Shown: positions 27,705-36,910, counted from the stretch's first letter. The stretch is DNA of 64,000 bases from Thermosediminibacteraceae bacterium (GCA_021890755.1 JAKKUQ010000001.1:62001-126000), one strand, 5' to 3'. The notes: generated from the sequence alone by a model not told the origin. Numbers and translations: made by a program.

Positions 27705-28165
27705 ATTAGTTAGCATTAACTTTTTCCTCAGTGGCGGTAGTATTCCAAAATTGGTGATGTTCCGCTCTATAGAGTCGGGAGTGATAACGGGGGCGGCATC
27801 GTAAAAGTAGAGGTATTCCCTGCCCAGCAATTCCGCTAATGGCTTTCGATAAAGAACCGGATGTAAGGGTCCCGTCCCTATTATCACTGTAAGCGACGGA
27901 ATGTGTCCACCTCTTCCCCGCGAACTTCAATCAAGGGGTGTTCTTAAATAGCACAAGTCACAACACAGGAAAAATTCTTGTCAACGACATGGGCCGCCCC
28001 CGCTGGAACGCTATTTTCTACAGCCTTTTCGATAAGCAGCGATCCTAAAAAAGCGCATTTTTTTAAAGTTTCTGCCGCATTGGTCAATTCATTGGATCTT
28101 AAAGAATTGCTGCATACCAGCTCTGACAATTAAACGGTATGATGAGAGTCTAACTACTTTCGTCC
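27705..28165 (-). pseudogene. trmFO relic
   Basis: TrmFO is the folate-dependent tRNA m5U54 methyltransferase. The minus strand holds [37 protein letters not shown], then in other frames PLIEVRGEEVDT and TVIIGTGPL, followed by LLGREYLYFYDAAPVITPDSI. These follow TrmFO order. The N-terminal FAD loop is missing, at least two frameshifts or stops interrupt the rest, and the C-terminal half is absent. An intact trmFO normally follows topA, which here would lie beyond the left edge. Confidence 0.8.
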
Positions 28166-28174
28166 GCTTTTGGT

Positions 28175-29743
28175 TTATTTTTTCTTATTCTTTTTTTCAT
28201 AACGCTTTATTCCAAAACGACTGGCCGAATGGTCTCGACCCAAATAATAGTTAAGCCAGGAAGAGGTCTGATAGAGATCCCAGTTAGGCGGCGGTACAAT
28301 ATTGCTCTCCAGCTCGTGCTCTTTCCCAAAACGCTTTAGACGTGCATAAGCGCGGACATAAGCACATTTTTTCTTGTTGGGGTAAACCTCACACCAACCC
28401 ATGTAGCTGCCACCGCAGGCCCCGTTCCGCTGGTTTTTGGGACACTGAGACATGGGACAAACATATGCTACATCCATGAGAGCACAGTCGCCACAATTTT
28501 GGCAATCGTAAAGGCAAACTTTCATGAGATGTTCAAAGGCATGGTATGGCCTTTCTAAAGCGGTCCCGTCAACCATTCTGGCTATTGCCTGCATAGGCTT
28601 CCACAGAGGAGTGCCGGGTTCAAGCATCAAACGATGCGTAAATGTAGACAACCGGTAAATAAATTCCACCGGAGCGTCAAGGGGTCTATTTTTGCGGTCG
28701 ACCGGATTGGGAGTATTGAGGCCGGTCTTGGGATCCTTTTCGTAGTAATAGAAACCGCCAGGAATCGGGAAATCAAATTCATGAATGAAGTCCATCCAGT
28801 TTTTACTCAGTTCCTCACCTTTTTCAATAATATACTCCACATCTTCGAATTTAACACCGTGACCGCCAATGTGTACGCCATCGTAACCCATTCCTTTCAT
28901 AAAGGCATACATCTTTGCTGCTCTGTCCAAACGTGCCTGGTATCCTTTATCCGGAGCCTCAGCTTCTTTCTCCAACTGTGCCACCAGTTTGTCCGTAACG
29001 ACACAACCTGGAATCCTATTCTTGTTCATTGCTTTAGCTGTAGCGAGAGGTAAGATGTAGATATTACCTATTACCGGAATATCCCATCCCTGCTGGCGGA
29101 TAAACTGAATTACCTCATGGAATTTCCGAGCATCATAACCGAGCTGGGTAATAATGAATTGAGCGCCAGCTTTTATCTTTTTCTTTAATTTGAAATACTG
29201 AACCATTTGTTCTGCTTCCGTGGCTTTAAAGGGGGAAACAACTGCACCAGCAAAGAAGTCGCTGGGTTGATGCTTTATAGTTTTTCCTTTCATTCCGGGA
29301 TACTCAAGTCCCCGGTTCATTTGGGAAATGAGGTCGAGAACATGGATAGGATCAAGGTCATAGACCGGCTTGGGACGACCCGCATAACCCGTAACAGTGT
29401 AGTCCCCCGTCATTACAAGAAGATTCTTGACCCCAGCCCGATCCAAAGCATACAACTGACTTTCGATTTGGTTGCGGTTTCTATCTTTACAGGTGAAGTG
29501 AACCAGAGGTTCAATACCTTTTTTAAGCACCTCTACTGCTAGAGAGTCTGCCAGAATAGCTGGATTTCCGCCAGGGTTGTCGGTTAGTGTAAGCGCATGT
29601 ATTTTTCCGCTCTTGGCTGCCTGCTCCGCTGCCATGATTACCTCTTCCTGCGACTTTTCCCTTGCACCCCTACCCGGTACTAGTTCCCAGGTAATTGTAA
29701 ATTCGTTTTTATTCAGCAGAGACTCCTTAAAACGGTTCTGCAT
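28175..29743 (-). CDS. metF: MetF-MetV fusion methylene-THF reductase
   Basis: 522 residues. The N-terminal ~310 residues are a methylenetetrahydrofolate reductase barrel with the catalytic Glu in ITWELVPGRG and LLVMTGDYT. The C-terminal ~180 residues are the cysteine-rich MetV-like domain: CLYDCQNCGDCALMD, VCPMSQCPKNQRNGACGG, then CEV and KKCAYVRAY. In Moorella and Acetobacterium these are separate proteins (MetF, MetV); here they form one chain. The cysteine domain likely binds an FeS or zinc site and docks electron partners. The start ATG follows GGGGAGG; the longer GTG frame contains the SD. Confidence 0.92.
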   Translation of the reverse strand: MQNRFKESLLNKNEFTITWELVPGRGAREKSQEEVIMAAEQAAKSGKIHALTLTDNPGGNPAILADSLAVEVLKKGIEPLVHFTCKDRNRNQIESQLYALDRAGVKNLLVMTGDYTVTGYAGRPKPVYDLDPIHVLDLISQMNRGLEYPGMKGKTIKHQPSDFFAGAVVSPFKATEAEQMVQYFKLKKKIKAGAQFIITQLGYDARKFHEVIQFIRQQGWDIPVIGNIYILPLATAKAMNKNRIPGCVVTDKLVAQLEKEAEAPDKGYQARLDRAAKMYAFMKGMGYDGVHIGGHGVKFEDVEYIIEKGEELSKNWMDFIHEFDFPIPGGFYYYEKDPKTGLNTPNPVDRKNRPLDAPVEFIYRLSTFTHRLMLEPGTPLWKPMQAIARMVDGTALERPYHAFEHLMKVCLYDCQNCGDCALMDVAYVCPMSQCPKNQRNGACGGSYMGWCEVYPNKKKCAYVRAYARLKRFGKEHELESNIVPPPNWDLYQTSSWLNYYLGRDHSASRFGIKRYEKKNKKK

Positions 29744-29884
29744 TCTTACCTCCCCTTTCACTAATAATGCTCCTCCTATTCTATCAAGTTATTATAGAAA
29801 CGAAATTTTTAAAATAGAACACCTTGATATATTCTATAAATAATTATACCAATAAACAAAATTCCAACAAGTACAAGACTTCGC

Positions 29885-29915
29885 AAAAAAGGCCACGGCA
29901 GCTTCTGCCGCGGCC
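29885..29915 (-). terminator. Terminator of the mtaCB-mtgA operon
   Basis: On the minus strand GGCCGCGGCAG and CTGCCGTGGCC pair with one mismatch around a 3-nt loop and run into TTTTTTGCG. It lies just past the mtgA stop. metF downstream therefore probably has its own promoter. Confidence 0.85.
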
Positions 29916-29932
29916 AATTATTTTTTTAGCTA

Positions 29933-30733
29933 TCATTCGGCTACTATTTTGCCTGCACGGGATGCTTTAATATATTTTAGGCAGTTTTTATCCCGCCCTA
30001 CCAAGGCTTCGGCTGCGAAGAATAAGGACATTAGATGGCGATCCAACGGATCAGCAATAAAGGAATCCATCCCTGCTTCAACACACATCACAGCAAACGC
30101 CCGATTTAGTACTCTCCTTACAGGCAATCCATGAGAGACGTTAGAAAGCCCGCTGATTACATGTACCTTTGGATATTTCTCTTTCAAAGCCCGTGTAGTT
30201 TCGAGCACTTCTATCGCAGCAGAACTACTGACCCCTACCGGTTTAATTAGCGGATCTAAATAGATGTCCTCTTCGGGAATACCTGCCTCCACTAGACCGG
30301 GCACTATTTTATCAGCCACCCGTAAGCGATCCTCAACTGAATTTGGCATGCCTGAATCATCCATGCACAAGGCGACTACCATTGGTTTATATTTTTTCAC
30401 CAGCGGGAGCATTTCTTCCCAGCGTTTTGTCTCGCCGGATATGGAGTTTATCATAGCCCTCCCTTTGTGGCAGGATAGCCCGACCTCCATAGCTGCAACG
30501 TTAGGGGTATCTATACATAAGGGGACATCCACAGCTTCCTGAATAATACCCACCAGCCATTCCATAACTTCAGGCTCTTTTTCCATGAAGATGGCGCAAT
30601 TAACATCTATTATGTGTGCTCCAGCCTCTACTTGTCTTTTTGCTAGATCCTTAAGATATGCTTCATCCCGTGCTTCTAAGGCTTGAGCGATTGGTTTGCG
30701 GCTTGAATTAATTAATTCCCCGACAATTACCAT
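29933..30733 (-). CDS. Methyl-THF:corrinoid methyltransferase (MtgA/AcsE family)
   Basis: 266 residues with a pterin-binding barrel. It transfers the methyl group between a corrinoid protein and tetrahydrofolate. Family blocks are VGELINSS, HIIDVNCAIF, LCIDTPN, AMINSISGE and HVISGLSNVSHGLP. The length and fold match AcsE and MtgA alike. The operon with mtaB and mtaC argues for a partner of MtaC in methanol use, in the role that MtaA plays in methanogens (with CoM instead of THF). The SD is AGGAGG. Confidence 0.9.
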   Translation of the reverse strand: MVIVGELINSSRKPIAQALEARDEAYLKDLAKRQVEAGAHIIDVNCAIFMEKEPEVMEWLVGIIQEAVDVPLCIDTPNVAAMEVGLSCHKGRAMINSISGETKRWEEMLPLVKKYKPMVVALCMDDSGMPNSVEDRLRVADKIVPGLVEAGIPEEDIYLDPLIKPVGVSSSAAIEVLETTRALKEKYPKVHVISGLSNVSHGLPVRRVLNRAFAVMCVEAGMDSFIADPLDRHLMSLFFAAEALVGRDKNCLKYIKASRAGKIVAE

Positions 30734-30763
30734 TTAATATCCTCCTCTTATGCTTTATATTTA

Positions 30764-32176
30764 TTATTTCGCCGCAGTTACCTCTAAATCATATTCCTCA
30801 GGTCTCCACTTCGTGAGATCAAGTTCTTTCTGAAGTTCGTGCCAGAACTTTTCTTCATCGTCAGGTATTTTTTCAATCTGTGAGCTTATGATATCTAGCC
30901 ATCTCTTCTCGCGCGGAAGCACCATTACTTCGCCTTTTTCCATACCCCGCTTTATTACGTCAACAGCAAGAGCAGCCGCTTTCTTAGTTGCTATGAACGG
31001 ATCTTTTTCTTTTACCAGCTCCTTGCTGATCTCCAGCACTATATCCGGTCTCAAAACATATGCCTGCGGGTCTAACTTGGCATCAGACCTTGCCAACCAA
31101 TCGCGCATCTTCAAGGCATATTCGCGTCCATCGGCCGCTGCTTCATTCATCAGTCGGCAATCGTAGATAAGCTGTTCAGTATAAGCAACGGGAGCTGGGG
31201 CGCTCAACAGCTTGATGTTCTGGACTGATTCATTGCTCCACATATCGCAAACACATGCTGCGATGTTACCCATTGCGCTTAAATGAGCACAAGCCGCAGT
31301 CTTACCTTCCATCGAAATAGGTACACCAGCTATAGCTTTCATGTAAGGTCCTTCATAACCACAGTCCTTGTCAGGCCCGGTAGCACCCATTTCAAAGGCC
31401 GTCAAGCTCCTTGGAACCACAGCCACCCTATCCACTGCCGCGAATACTCTAGGAATCATCCCCTGCTCTGCCAGGGCGAGGGCGGTATTGGCAAAACCAC
31501 AGGCCGTATCGCCTCCCGCTATGGAACCTGTCTTTTGCGCTATCTCAACTATTTTGGACCAGAGGAACCTCATGTCCCTGACTCCTAAAACTCCAAGGGC
31601 GAAGATGGCCTTTCTTATATCACAGTTGACCAAAGCCTCGTCATGGAGTTCTTTGCCGCCGGTAGATTCGATTGAAAGAATGTCAGCACCATACTCGGCG
31701 CATTTCTCGAAAGTAGCTATCATGCTTTCGAGCATTTCACCGCGCCTCATAAACGGCGGTCTGATCATCTCTCTGACGTCATTCGGAGTGCACCTCAGGA
31801 GGCTCTTAAGGCCATACTTATCCTGGTACTCCCTCATCTTATCCAGCAATATCTTAACGATCTCGAAACCCCATTCTGGCTTCATCGTGGTTTCCGGGAG
31901 TAGCTCCACTTCAACAATGATACCAGGAGCATACAGTTCCTTTGCTCTCTTTAGAATGCCCTCTATCATTTCCGAATACTGCCTGTAAACTTCAGAGATG
32001 GTGCTTTCATCAATTTTCATCGGCGGAAGGGTCATATTTACTTCAGGATAAACAGTTCCTCCGCCTATTACCATCCCGTTTTTTGCCTTCACGGGATTGG
32101 GCGCAACCCCGTACACGAAGTCATCAAGGGATTTAATCGCAAGTTCGTTAAAAGTTCTAACCGGCTTGTAATCCAT
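30764..32176 (-). CDS. mtaB: Methanol:corrinoid methyltransferase
   Basis: 470 residues, the length of MtaB. It activates methanol on zinc and transfers the methyl group to Co(I) of MtaC. The three known zinc ligands of methanogen MtaB have clear counterparts: Glu in SIESTGGKELHDEAL, Cys in GGDTACGFANT and Cys in GKTAACAHLSAMGN. The N-terminal NPVKAKNGMVIGGG and the PEVNMTLPPM stretch are typical. It lies 97 nt after mtaC and 31 nt before mtgA. Confidence 0.95.
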   Translation of the reverse strand: MDYKPVRTFNELAIKSLDDFVYGVAPNPVKAKNGMVIGGGTVYPEVNMTLPPMKIDESTISEVYRQYSEMIEGILKRAKELYAPGIIVEVELLPETTMKPEWGFEIVKILLDKMREYQDKYGLKSLLRCTPNDVREMIRPPFMRRGEMLESMIATFEKCAEYGADILSIESTGGKELHDEALVNCDIRKAIFALGVLGVRDMRFLWSKIVEIAQKTGSIAGGDTACGFANTALALAEQGMIPRVFAAVDRVAVVPRSLTAFEMGATGPDKDCGYEGPYMKAIAGVPISMEGKTAACAHLSAMGNIAACVCDMWSNESVQNIKLLSAPAPVAYTEQLIYDCRLMNEAAADGREYALKMRDWLARSDAKLDPQAYVLRPDIVLEISKELVKEKDPFIATKKAAALAVDVIKRGMEKGEVMVLPREKRWLDIISSQIEKIPDDEEKFWHELQKELDLTKWRPEEYDLEVTAAK

Positions 32177-32272
32177 ATGGGTTCCCCCTCTTTAAATAAT
32201 CGCATTTTTTACACAGGTTCACCTGCTACAGGCCGTCTGAGGGCCTACGTCCATAATACATATTTTGTCTAA

Positions 32273-32908
32273 TTACCCTGCCAGACGTCTGCAAAGATCA
32301 ACAGCTCCAGCAGCATCGGGGGCGTATCCATCAGCACCTATCTCATCGGCAAATTTTTGGGTAATAGGTGCTCCACCGACGATTACCTTTACCTTGTCTC
32401 TCATTCCAGCTGCAGCCAGGGCATCGATGGTTGACTTCATGTTCACCATGGTGGTGGTAAGTAGAGCAGACATGCCTACAATATCAGCATTGTACTGCTT
32501 TGCGGCCTCAACGAATTTCTCCGGTTTAACATCCACGCCCAGGTCGTAAACCTTGAAACCGTTGCTTTCCAGCATCATGCACACCAAGTTTTTACCAATG
32601 TCGTGGAGATCTCCTTCAACAGTTCCCATTACGACTGTACCCTTGGAAGTAACTTCAACTCCTTGCTGGGTCTCCTTCAACACTAGTTCCATTCCGGCTT
32701 TTAGAGCCTCGGCGGACATAAGGACCTCCGGTACAAACATCTCGTTTTTCTGGAACAGTTCACCGACTTTTTCTATGCCCGCCATCAGACCTTTATTAAT
32801 TATGTCTTGTGGATTTACTCCACTGCCTAATAAACTCTTTGTAAGTTCCACAACCTGTGTTTCATCACCATCCACCACAGCCTGTGCTAATTCTTCTAAA
32901 GTTGCCAT
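32273..32908 (-). CDS. mtaC: Methanol corrinoid protein
   Basis: 211 residues from the ATG at 32908. An N-terminal four-helix cap (about residues 1-90) precedes the B12-binding Rossmann domain. The domain carries the Co-ligating DLHDIGKN motif, the SALLTTTM loop and VKVIVGGAPIT. It carries the methyl group between MtaB and the THF methyltransferase. A longer frame exists to 32974 but runs through the operator and promoter, and GGGGG lies upstream of the chosen ATG. Confidence 0.95.
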   Translation of the reverse strand: MATLEELAQAVVDGDETQVVELTKSLLGSGVNPQDIINKGLMAGIEKVGELFQKNEMFVPEVLMSAEALKAGMELVLKETQQGVEVTSKGTVVMGTVEGDLHDIGKNLVCMMLESNGFKVYDLGVDVKPEKFVEAAKQYNADIVGMSALLTTTMVNMKSTIDALAAAGMRDKVKVIVGGAPITQKFADEIGADGYAPDAAGAVDLCRRLAG

Positions 32909-32943
32909 CTTGCAAATACCCCCTTTTTTATAAATGTTTATGT

Positions 32944-32986
32944 AACTTGAATCCGCTATTATAAGCGGATTCAAGTTTTAAATCAA
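32944..32986 (-). promoter_or_regulatory. mtaC promoter whose -10 box is the centre of a 14-bp palindrome
   Basis: On the minus strand TTGATT (32986-32981), 17 nt, then TATAAT (32963-32958) is a near-perfect sigma-A promoter. The -10 hexamer is exactly the 6-nt centre of a perfect inverted repeat with arms AACTTGAATCCGCT and AGCGGATTCAAGTT (32944-32977). Since transcription would start within the downstream arm, the repeat acts as DNA, probably as an operator. Confidence 0.8.
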
Positions 32987-33337
32987 GTTGCCTATATTTA
33001 ATAGAAAAACCTTAATCTTGAAAAAATTCACTACGTCCTATACCCTTATATTTCTAGACCTATAAAACCTGAAATTTACCTAATTATGCTTAAATTAAGT
33101 ATATTTTTGAAATCTATGGATAATATAACATAATTTTTATTTTTTGTCAAATATATCCTATTTTGCTGTTTTGAGTCATTTTTATTTATTTTGGACCATT
33201 TTCTATTTTATGCTACGAAATACTAAAGATCAAATGCAAATTTTGTATAAAATCACTCTTGTTTATTTTATTTTATATATTCTACATAAAGTTAAATTTT
33301 TGCAAGTATTCTCAAGATTTTAAGTCAACGACAACCT
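32987..33337. other. AT-rich intergenic boundary, no gene seen
   Basis: About 350 bases, very AT-rich, between the mtaC promoter and the yraN stop. No ORF, hairpin terminator or repeat stands out. It marks the right border of the accessory block. Confidence 0.6.
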
Positions 33338-33691
33338 CTAAAAAGCATGCTTTAAGTGAAAGAGCTCCGGCATATGCCCAGGGGCGATATTAACGTCTAT
33401 AACGTCAAATCTGAGATCTTCTACTGGCTTACGGTAATTGTTTAAAAAATATAGGGCCACTTGTTTTATTTTCCTTTGTTTTTTAGCGTCGACTGCTTCT
33501 AAACCTTTTCCAAAAGCATCGGAGGTCCGTGTTTTAACCTCTACAAAAACCAATATATTCTTTTCCTTTGCAATTATGTCTATTTCCCCATATCTACACC
33601 GGTAGTTTACTTTTATGATCTCATAATTATTGGACCTCAAATAATCTAGAGCATATTTTTCTCCTAACTTACCAAGTTCCTTACGATTCAA
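33338..33691 (-). CDS. yraN: YraN family (UPF0102) nuclease-like protein
   Basis: 117 residues. The endonuclease-like fold shows NRKELGKLGEKYALDYL, YRCRYGEIDIIAKE, then VFVEVKTRTSDAFG, with the D-ExK pattern of Holliday-junction-resolvase-type nucleases. The biological role is not established. It overlaps rnhB by 11 nt and usually precedes comM-dprA in Clostridia. Here the C1/catabolic block follows instead. Confidence 0.92.
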   Translation of the reverse strand: MNRKELGKLGEKYALDYLRSNNYEIIKVNYRCRYGEIDIIAKEKNILVFVEVKTRTSDAFGKGLEAVDAKKQRKIKQVALYFLNNYRKPVEDLRFDVIDVNIAPGHMPELFHLKHAF

Positions 33692-34328
33692 CGAAATCCC
33701 AGCCTTTTATCGAAAAAGTCTTTCTATGCACGGGGGAAAGCCCGTATTTTTTTATTGACTCCACATGTTTTTTGGTACAGTATCCTTTGTTGTTCCAAAA
33801 GTCGTAGTATGGATATAATTTATGATAATTTTTCATTATTTTGTCCCGCTCTACTTTTGCCACAATTGAAGCTGCAGCAATTGAAGCAGAGAGTCTGTCC
33901 CCATGGACAACTTTCTCCTGGGGCATATCCAGTTCTGGAATTACAAGGGCATCAACCAGTACGAAATCGGGCTTTACGGAAAGGCCCTGCACCGCTTTTT
34001 GCATCGCGAATAGGGTTGCATTTAGAATATTGTGCTGGTCTATGTATTTTTCGTCCACTACGTAAAAGTTAAAAGCTACAGCCTTTTGTTTTATTTCCTC
34101 GTAAACTGCCTCCCTTTTATTTTCGCTTAAGAGTTTTGAGTCTTTCAGGCTGGCTATAAACACATTTAGAGGAAGAATAACAGCCGCAGCCACCACCGGC
34201 CCTGCTAGCGGCCCCCTTCCGGCTTCATCGACTCCTGCTATGTACCTGTAACCTTTTTCCGCCAGCATTCTCTCCCTTGCAAAAAGTTCATAAACCCTCT
34301 TTTTTTCTTCCTCCATGTTAATTCTCAC
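33681..34328 (-). CDS. rnhB: Ribonuclease HII
   Basis: 215 residues. It removes ribonucleotides from DNA. The signature AGVDEAGRGPLAGPVVAAAVIL segment begins near residue 27, and the other acidic residues lie in VLVDAL and DRLSASIAAASIVAKVERD. The GTG start has AAGGAGG 9 nt upstream. It is coupled to yraN by overlap and follows rbgA. Confidence 0.95.
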   Translation of the reverse strand: MRINMEEEKKRVYELFARERMLAEKGYRYIAGVDEAGRGPLAGPVVAAAVILPLNVFIASLKDSKLLSENKREAVYEEIKQKAVAFNFYVVDEKYIDQHNILNATLFAMQKAVQGLSVKPDFVLVDALVIPELDMPQEKVVHGDRLSASIAAASIVAKVERDKIMKNYHKLYPYYDFWNNKGYCTKKHVESIKKYGLSPVHRKTFSIKGWDFVES

Positions 34329-34343
34329 TTTATTCGGCCTCCT

Positions 34344-35207
34344 TCAACACGTTTTGCATTTCTGCCAATCCTCTTGTGTTTCTTCTTCATCCGGCTCTTC
34401 CAGTGAAATTCTCCCAAGTTTCCCATCCTGAAACTCCTTCAATAATGTCTTCGCTGCTCTTAAAGTATCGTATCTTCCCCCCGCAATTATAAATCCTCTA
34501 TTTTTGGCGATTTGCTCCAGAATCAACGTTGAATTCTCGCAAGGTTCCACCCCGTACCTGTTCGAGAGTGCTTCAGGATACTTTTTTACTAAAAACTCTA
34601 TCAATTTTAAAGATACCTCTTCCAAATTCAGCAATTCTTCTTTTATACACCCCAAAAAAGCAAGTTTCAAACCAACCATTTCTTCTTCGATTTTAGGCCA
34701 CAGAATACCCGGTGTGTCTAAAAGTTCAATTTTATCTCCTGCTTTTAGCCACATCTTCCCACGGGTTATTCCAGGCTTATTGCCTGTTTTTGCACCTTTT
34801 TTCCCTGCTATCTGGTTAATAAAGGAGGACTTACCCACATTCGGGACCCCAACCACTATACCTCTTAAAGGTCTCCTTGTTTGTTTTGGAATGGTTTTTA
34901 CGATTTCATCGAGCTTTTTAAATCCAACTTTCCTTCGTGAATCCACGCTCAGCGAATCCAAGCCTTTCTTGGAAAAAAATTTTACCCAGCTCTCTGTAAC
35001 TTTGTCATCCGCCAAATCAGCTTTGTTCAAAACCACAATCAGCCTTTTTGATCCAATCAACTCTAAAATATCAGGAATATGAGTGCTTTTTGGGGCTCTA
35101 GCATCAACTATTTCCAGCACCAGATCTACAAGTTTTAAGTTTTCCTTTATAATCCTTCGCGTTTTGGCCATGTGGCCAGGGTACCACTGTATATCCACCA
35201 ATTTCAC
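34344..35207 (-). CDS. rbgA: Ribosome biogenesis GTPase RbgA/YlqF
   Basis: 287 residues. Circularly permuted GTPase needed for late 50S assembly. The G motifs come in permuted order: G4 VLNKADL near residue 60, G1 GVPNVGKSSFIN near residue 120, then G3 DTPGILWP. The C-terminal RNA-binding helical domain follows. It lies between rplS and rnhB as in Bacillus. Confidence 0.95.
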   Translation of the reverse strand: MKLVDIQWYPGHMAKTRRIIKENLKLVDLVLEIVDARAPKSTHIPDILELIGSKRLIVVLNKADLADDKVTESWVKFFSKKGLDSLSVDSRRKVGFKKLDEIVKTIPKQTRRPLRGIVVGVPNVGKSSFINQIAGKKGAKTGNKPGITRGKMWLKAGDKIELLDTPGILWPKIEEEMVGLKLAFLGCIKEELLNLEEVSLKLIEFLVKKYPEALSNRYGVEPCENSTLILEQIAKNRGFIIAGGRYDTLRAAKTLLKEFQDGKLGRISLEEPDEEETQEDWQKCKTC

Positions 35208-35237
35208 CTGCCAGCAAATTAATAAAAGGGACTGATC

Positions 35238-35582
35238 TCAGTCCCTCTCCTTGATTCTCGCCGCTTTTCCCTTTAGGTTCCTCAGGTAATAAAGCTTGGC
35301 TCTCCTAACTTTTCCTCTTTGAACAACTTCTATTTTTTCAATACGGGGCGAGTGCAGAGGAAAAATCCTTTCTACTCCCACGCCATAGGAAACTTTTCTG
35401 ACGGTAAACGTTTCCCTCAATCCGCCGCCTTTTCTCGCTATAACTACGCCTTCAAAAACCTGAATTCTCTCCCTGTTTCCTTCCACTACCTTGGTGTAGA
35501 CTCGTACTGTATCGCCCGGTCTAAAGTCAGGTATGTCTTTTCTCATTTGTTCTTCTTCTACTGCCCGGAGCAAATCCGACAT
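35238..35582 (-). CDS. rplS: Ribosomal protein L19
   Basis: 114 residues of bL19. Recognised by [35 protein letters not shown] and [13 protein letters not shown]. It lies downstream of trmD, the usual rpsP-rimM-trmD-rplS order. Confidence 0.97.
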   Translation of the reverse strand: MSDLLRAVEEEQMRKDIPDFRPGDTVRVYTKVVEGNRERIQVFEGVVIARKGGGLRETFTVRKVSYGVGVERIFPLHSPRIEKIEVVQRGKVRRAKLYYLRNLKGKAARIKERD

Positions 35583-35631
35583 ATTCTCCCTCCTTTCTTA
35601 AATATGCCAGACCTAATTATAGCACAACCTA

Positions 35632-36375
35632 CTAATCTTGACAACTCAATCCCATTTCTTTAAGCAGTTTTTTATCCTCTTCCGTCAGTTTTAATTTCTT
35701 GAAAAGGTCGGGCCTTTTTTCGAAAGTGCGCCTTAACGCTTCCCTTCTCCTAAACATTTCGATTTCCCGGTGGTTGCCCGAAAGCAGAACCTCCGGAACC
35801 CTGAGGCCTCTATAAACCTCAGGTCTGGTATAATGAGGGTACTCAAGGAGGCCGTTGGAAAACGACTCTTCTTTCACCGACTCGTAGCTGCCCAGAACAC
35901 CCGGAATCAACCTAGAAGTTGCGTCTACTATCGCAAGCGCGGGAATTTCACCGCCTGTCAAAACAAAATCTCCTATCGAAACCTCGTCGGTTATTATTGT
36001 CTTAACCCTTTCATCTACTCCCTCGTAATGACCGCAAATAAGTATGATATGTTCTTCTTGAGCCAGCTCCCGTGCCATATCCTGGTCGAATACTCTACCT
36101 TGAGGCGAAAGCAGGATAATCCGCCTTTTTTCAGTTTCAATGGTACTTGCTGCAAATTCTACTGCTTCAAAGATGGGCTCAGGTTTCATAACCATGCCCG
36201 CTCCGCCGCCATAAGGATAGTCGTCAACTTTTTTGTGCTTGTCCTTGGAAAAATCCCTGATATTTAAAAGTTCTATTCTAATAAGTCCCTTTTCCCGAGC
36301 CCTTTTCAATATACTTATATCCAGAGGACCGGTAAAAAATTCAGGGAAAAGGGTCAAAATGTGAAATACGAGCAC
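35632..36375 (-). CDS. trmD: tRNA (guanine37-N1)-methyltransferase
   Basis: 247 residues. It makes m1G37 in tRNAs to prevent frameshifting. SPOUT-fold motifs are [28 protein letters not shown] and [11 protein letters not shown]. The start codon overlaps the rimM stop by one base (36375), implying coupling. Confidence 0.97.
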   Translation of the reverse strand: MLVFHILTLFPEFFTGPLDISILKRAREKGLIRIELLNIRDFSKDKHKKVDDYPYGGGAGMVMKPEPIFEAVEFAASTIETEKRRIILLSPQGRVFDQDMARELAQEEHIILICGHYEGVDERVKTIITDEVSIGDFVLTGGEIPALAIVDATSRLIPGVLGSYESVKEESFSNGLLEYPHYTRPEVYRGLRVPEVLLSGNHREIEMFRRREALRRTFEKRPDLFKKLKLTEEDKKLLKEMGLSCQD

Positions 36376-36887
36376 TAAACCATTCCCTCCATGAGTTTTA
36401 CTACCATTTTGTTTTCTTCCAGGCGAATATCCTTTACAACTTCCTTTATGGCAGGCAGCAGTAATTCTTTGCCGTCTTGTAGAGCCACAACATAAACATC
36501 ATTAGCTCCCGTTTTGAGGACATCCCGAATTTTGCCGAGAAAAGTCCCATCCTCCTCGTTGTAAACATCCATACCTATTATATCGCAAATGAAATAATGT
36601 CCTTCGGGAAGTTTCACGGCATCTTTTCTGTGGATCATAAGGTACTTGCCCCTGAAACTTTCTGCAGATTCCACTGAATCGATTCCCTGGAACTTTAAAA
36701 CCACAAATCGTTTTTTAAGAAAAATTACAGATTCTATACCGAAGGATTTTAAAGCGCCGTTTTCTTCCACCAGCACCGATTTTAGCTTTCTAAAACGGTT
36801 TATATCATCGGTTAAAGGTTCCACTTTGACCTGGCCTTTAACTCCCCAGGGACAAAGTACTTTTCCTACAGTTATATATTCCCTCAA
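36375..36887 (-). CDS. rimM: 16S rRNA processing protein RimM
   Basis: 170 residues. It assists 30S head assembly with uS19. It begins [25 protein letters not shown] and ends with a PRC-barrel domain ([16 protein letters not shown]). I choose TTG at 36887, because GGGAGG lies 7 nt upstream and other RimM proteins start here. The longer ATG frame contains the SD itself. Confidence 0.94.
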   Translation of the reverse strand: MREYITVGKVLCPWGVKGQVKVEPLTDDINRFRKLKSVLVEENGALKSFGIESVIFLKKRFVVLKFQGIDSVESAESFRGKYLMIHRKDAVKLPEGHYFICDIIGMDVYNEEDGTFLGKIRDVLKTGANDVYVVALQDGKELLLPAIKEVVKDIRLEENKMVVKLMEGMV

Positions 36888-36910
36888 GGAAAAGCCTCCC
36901 ATCTTCGAAG

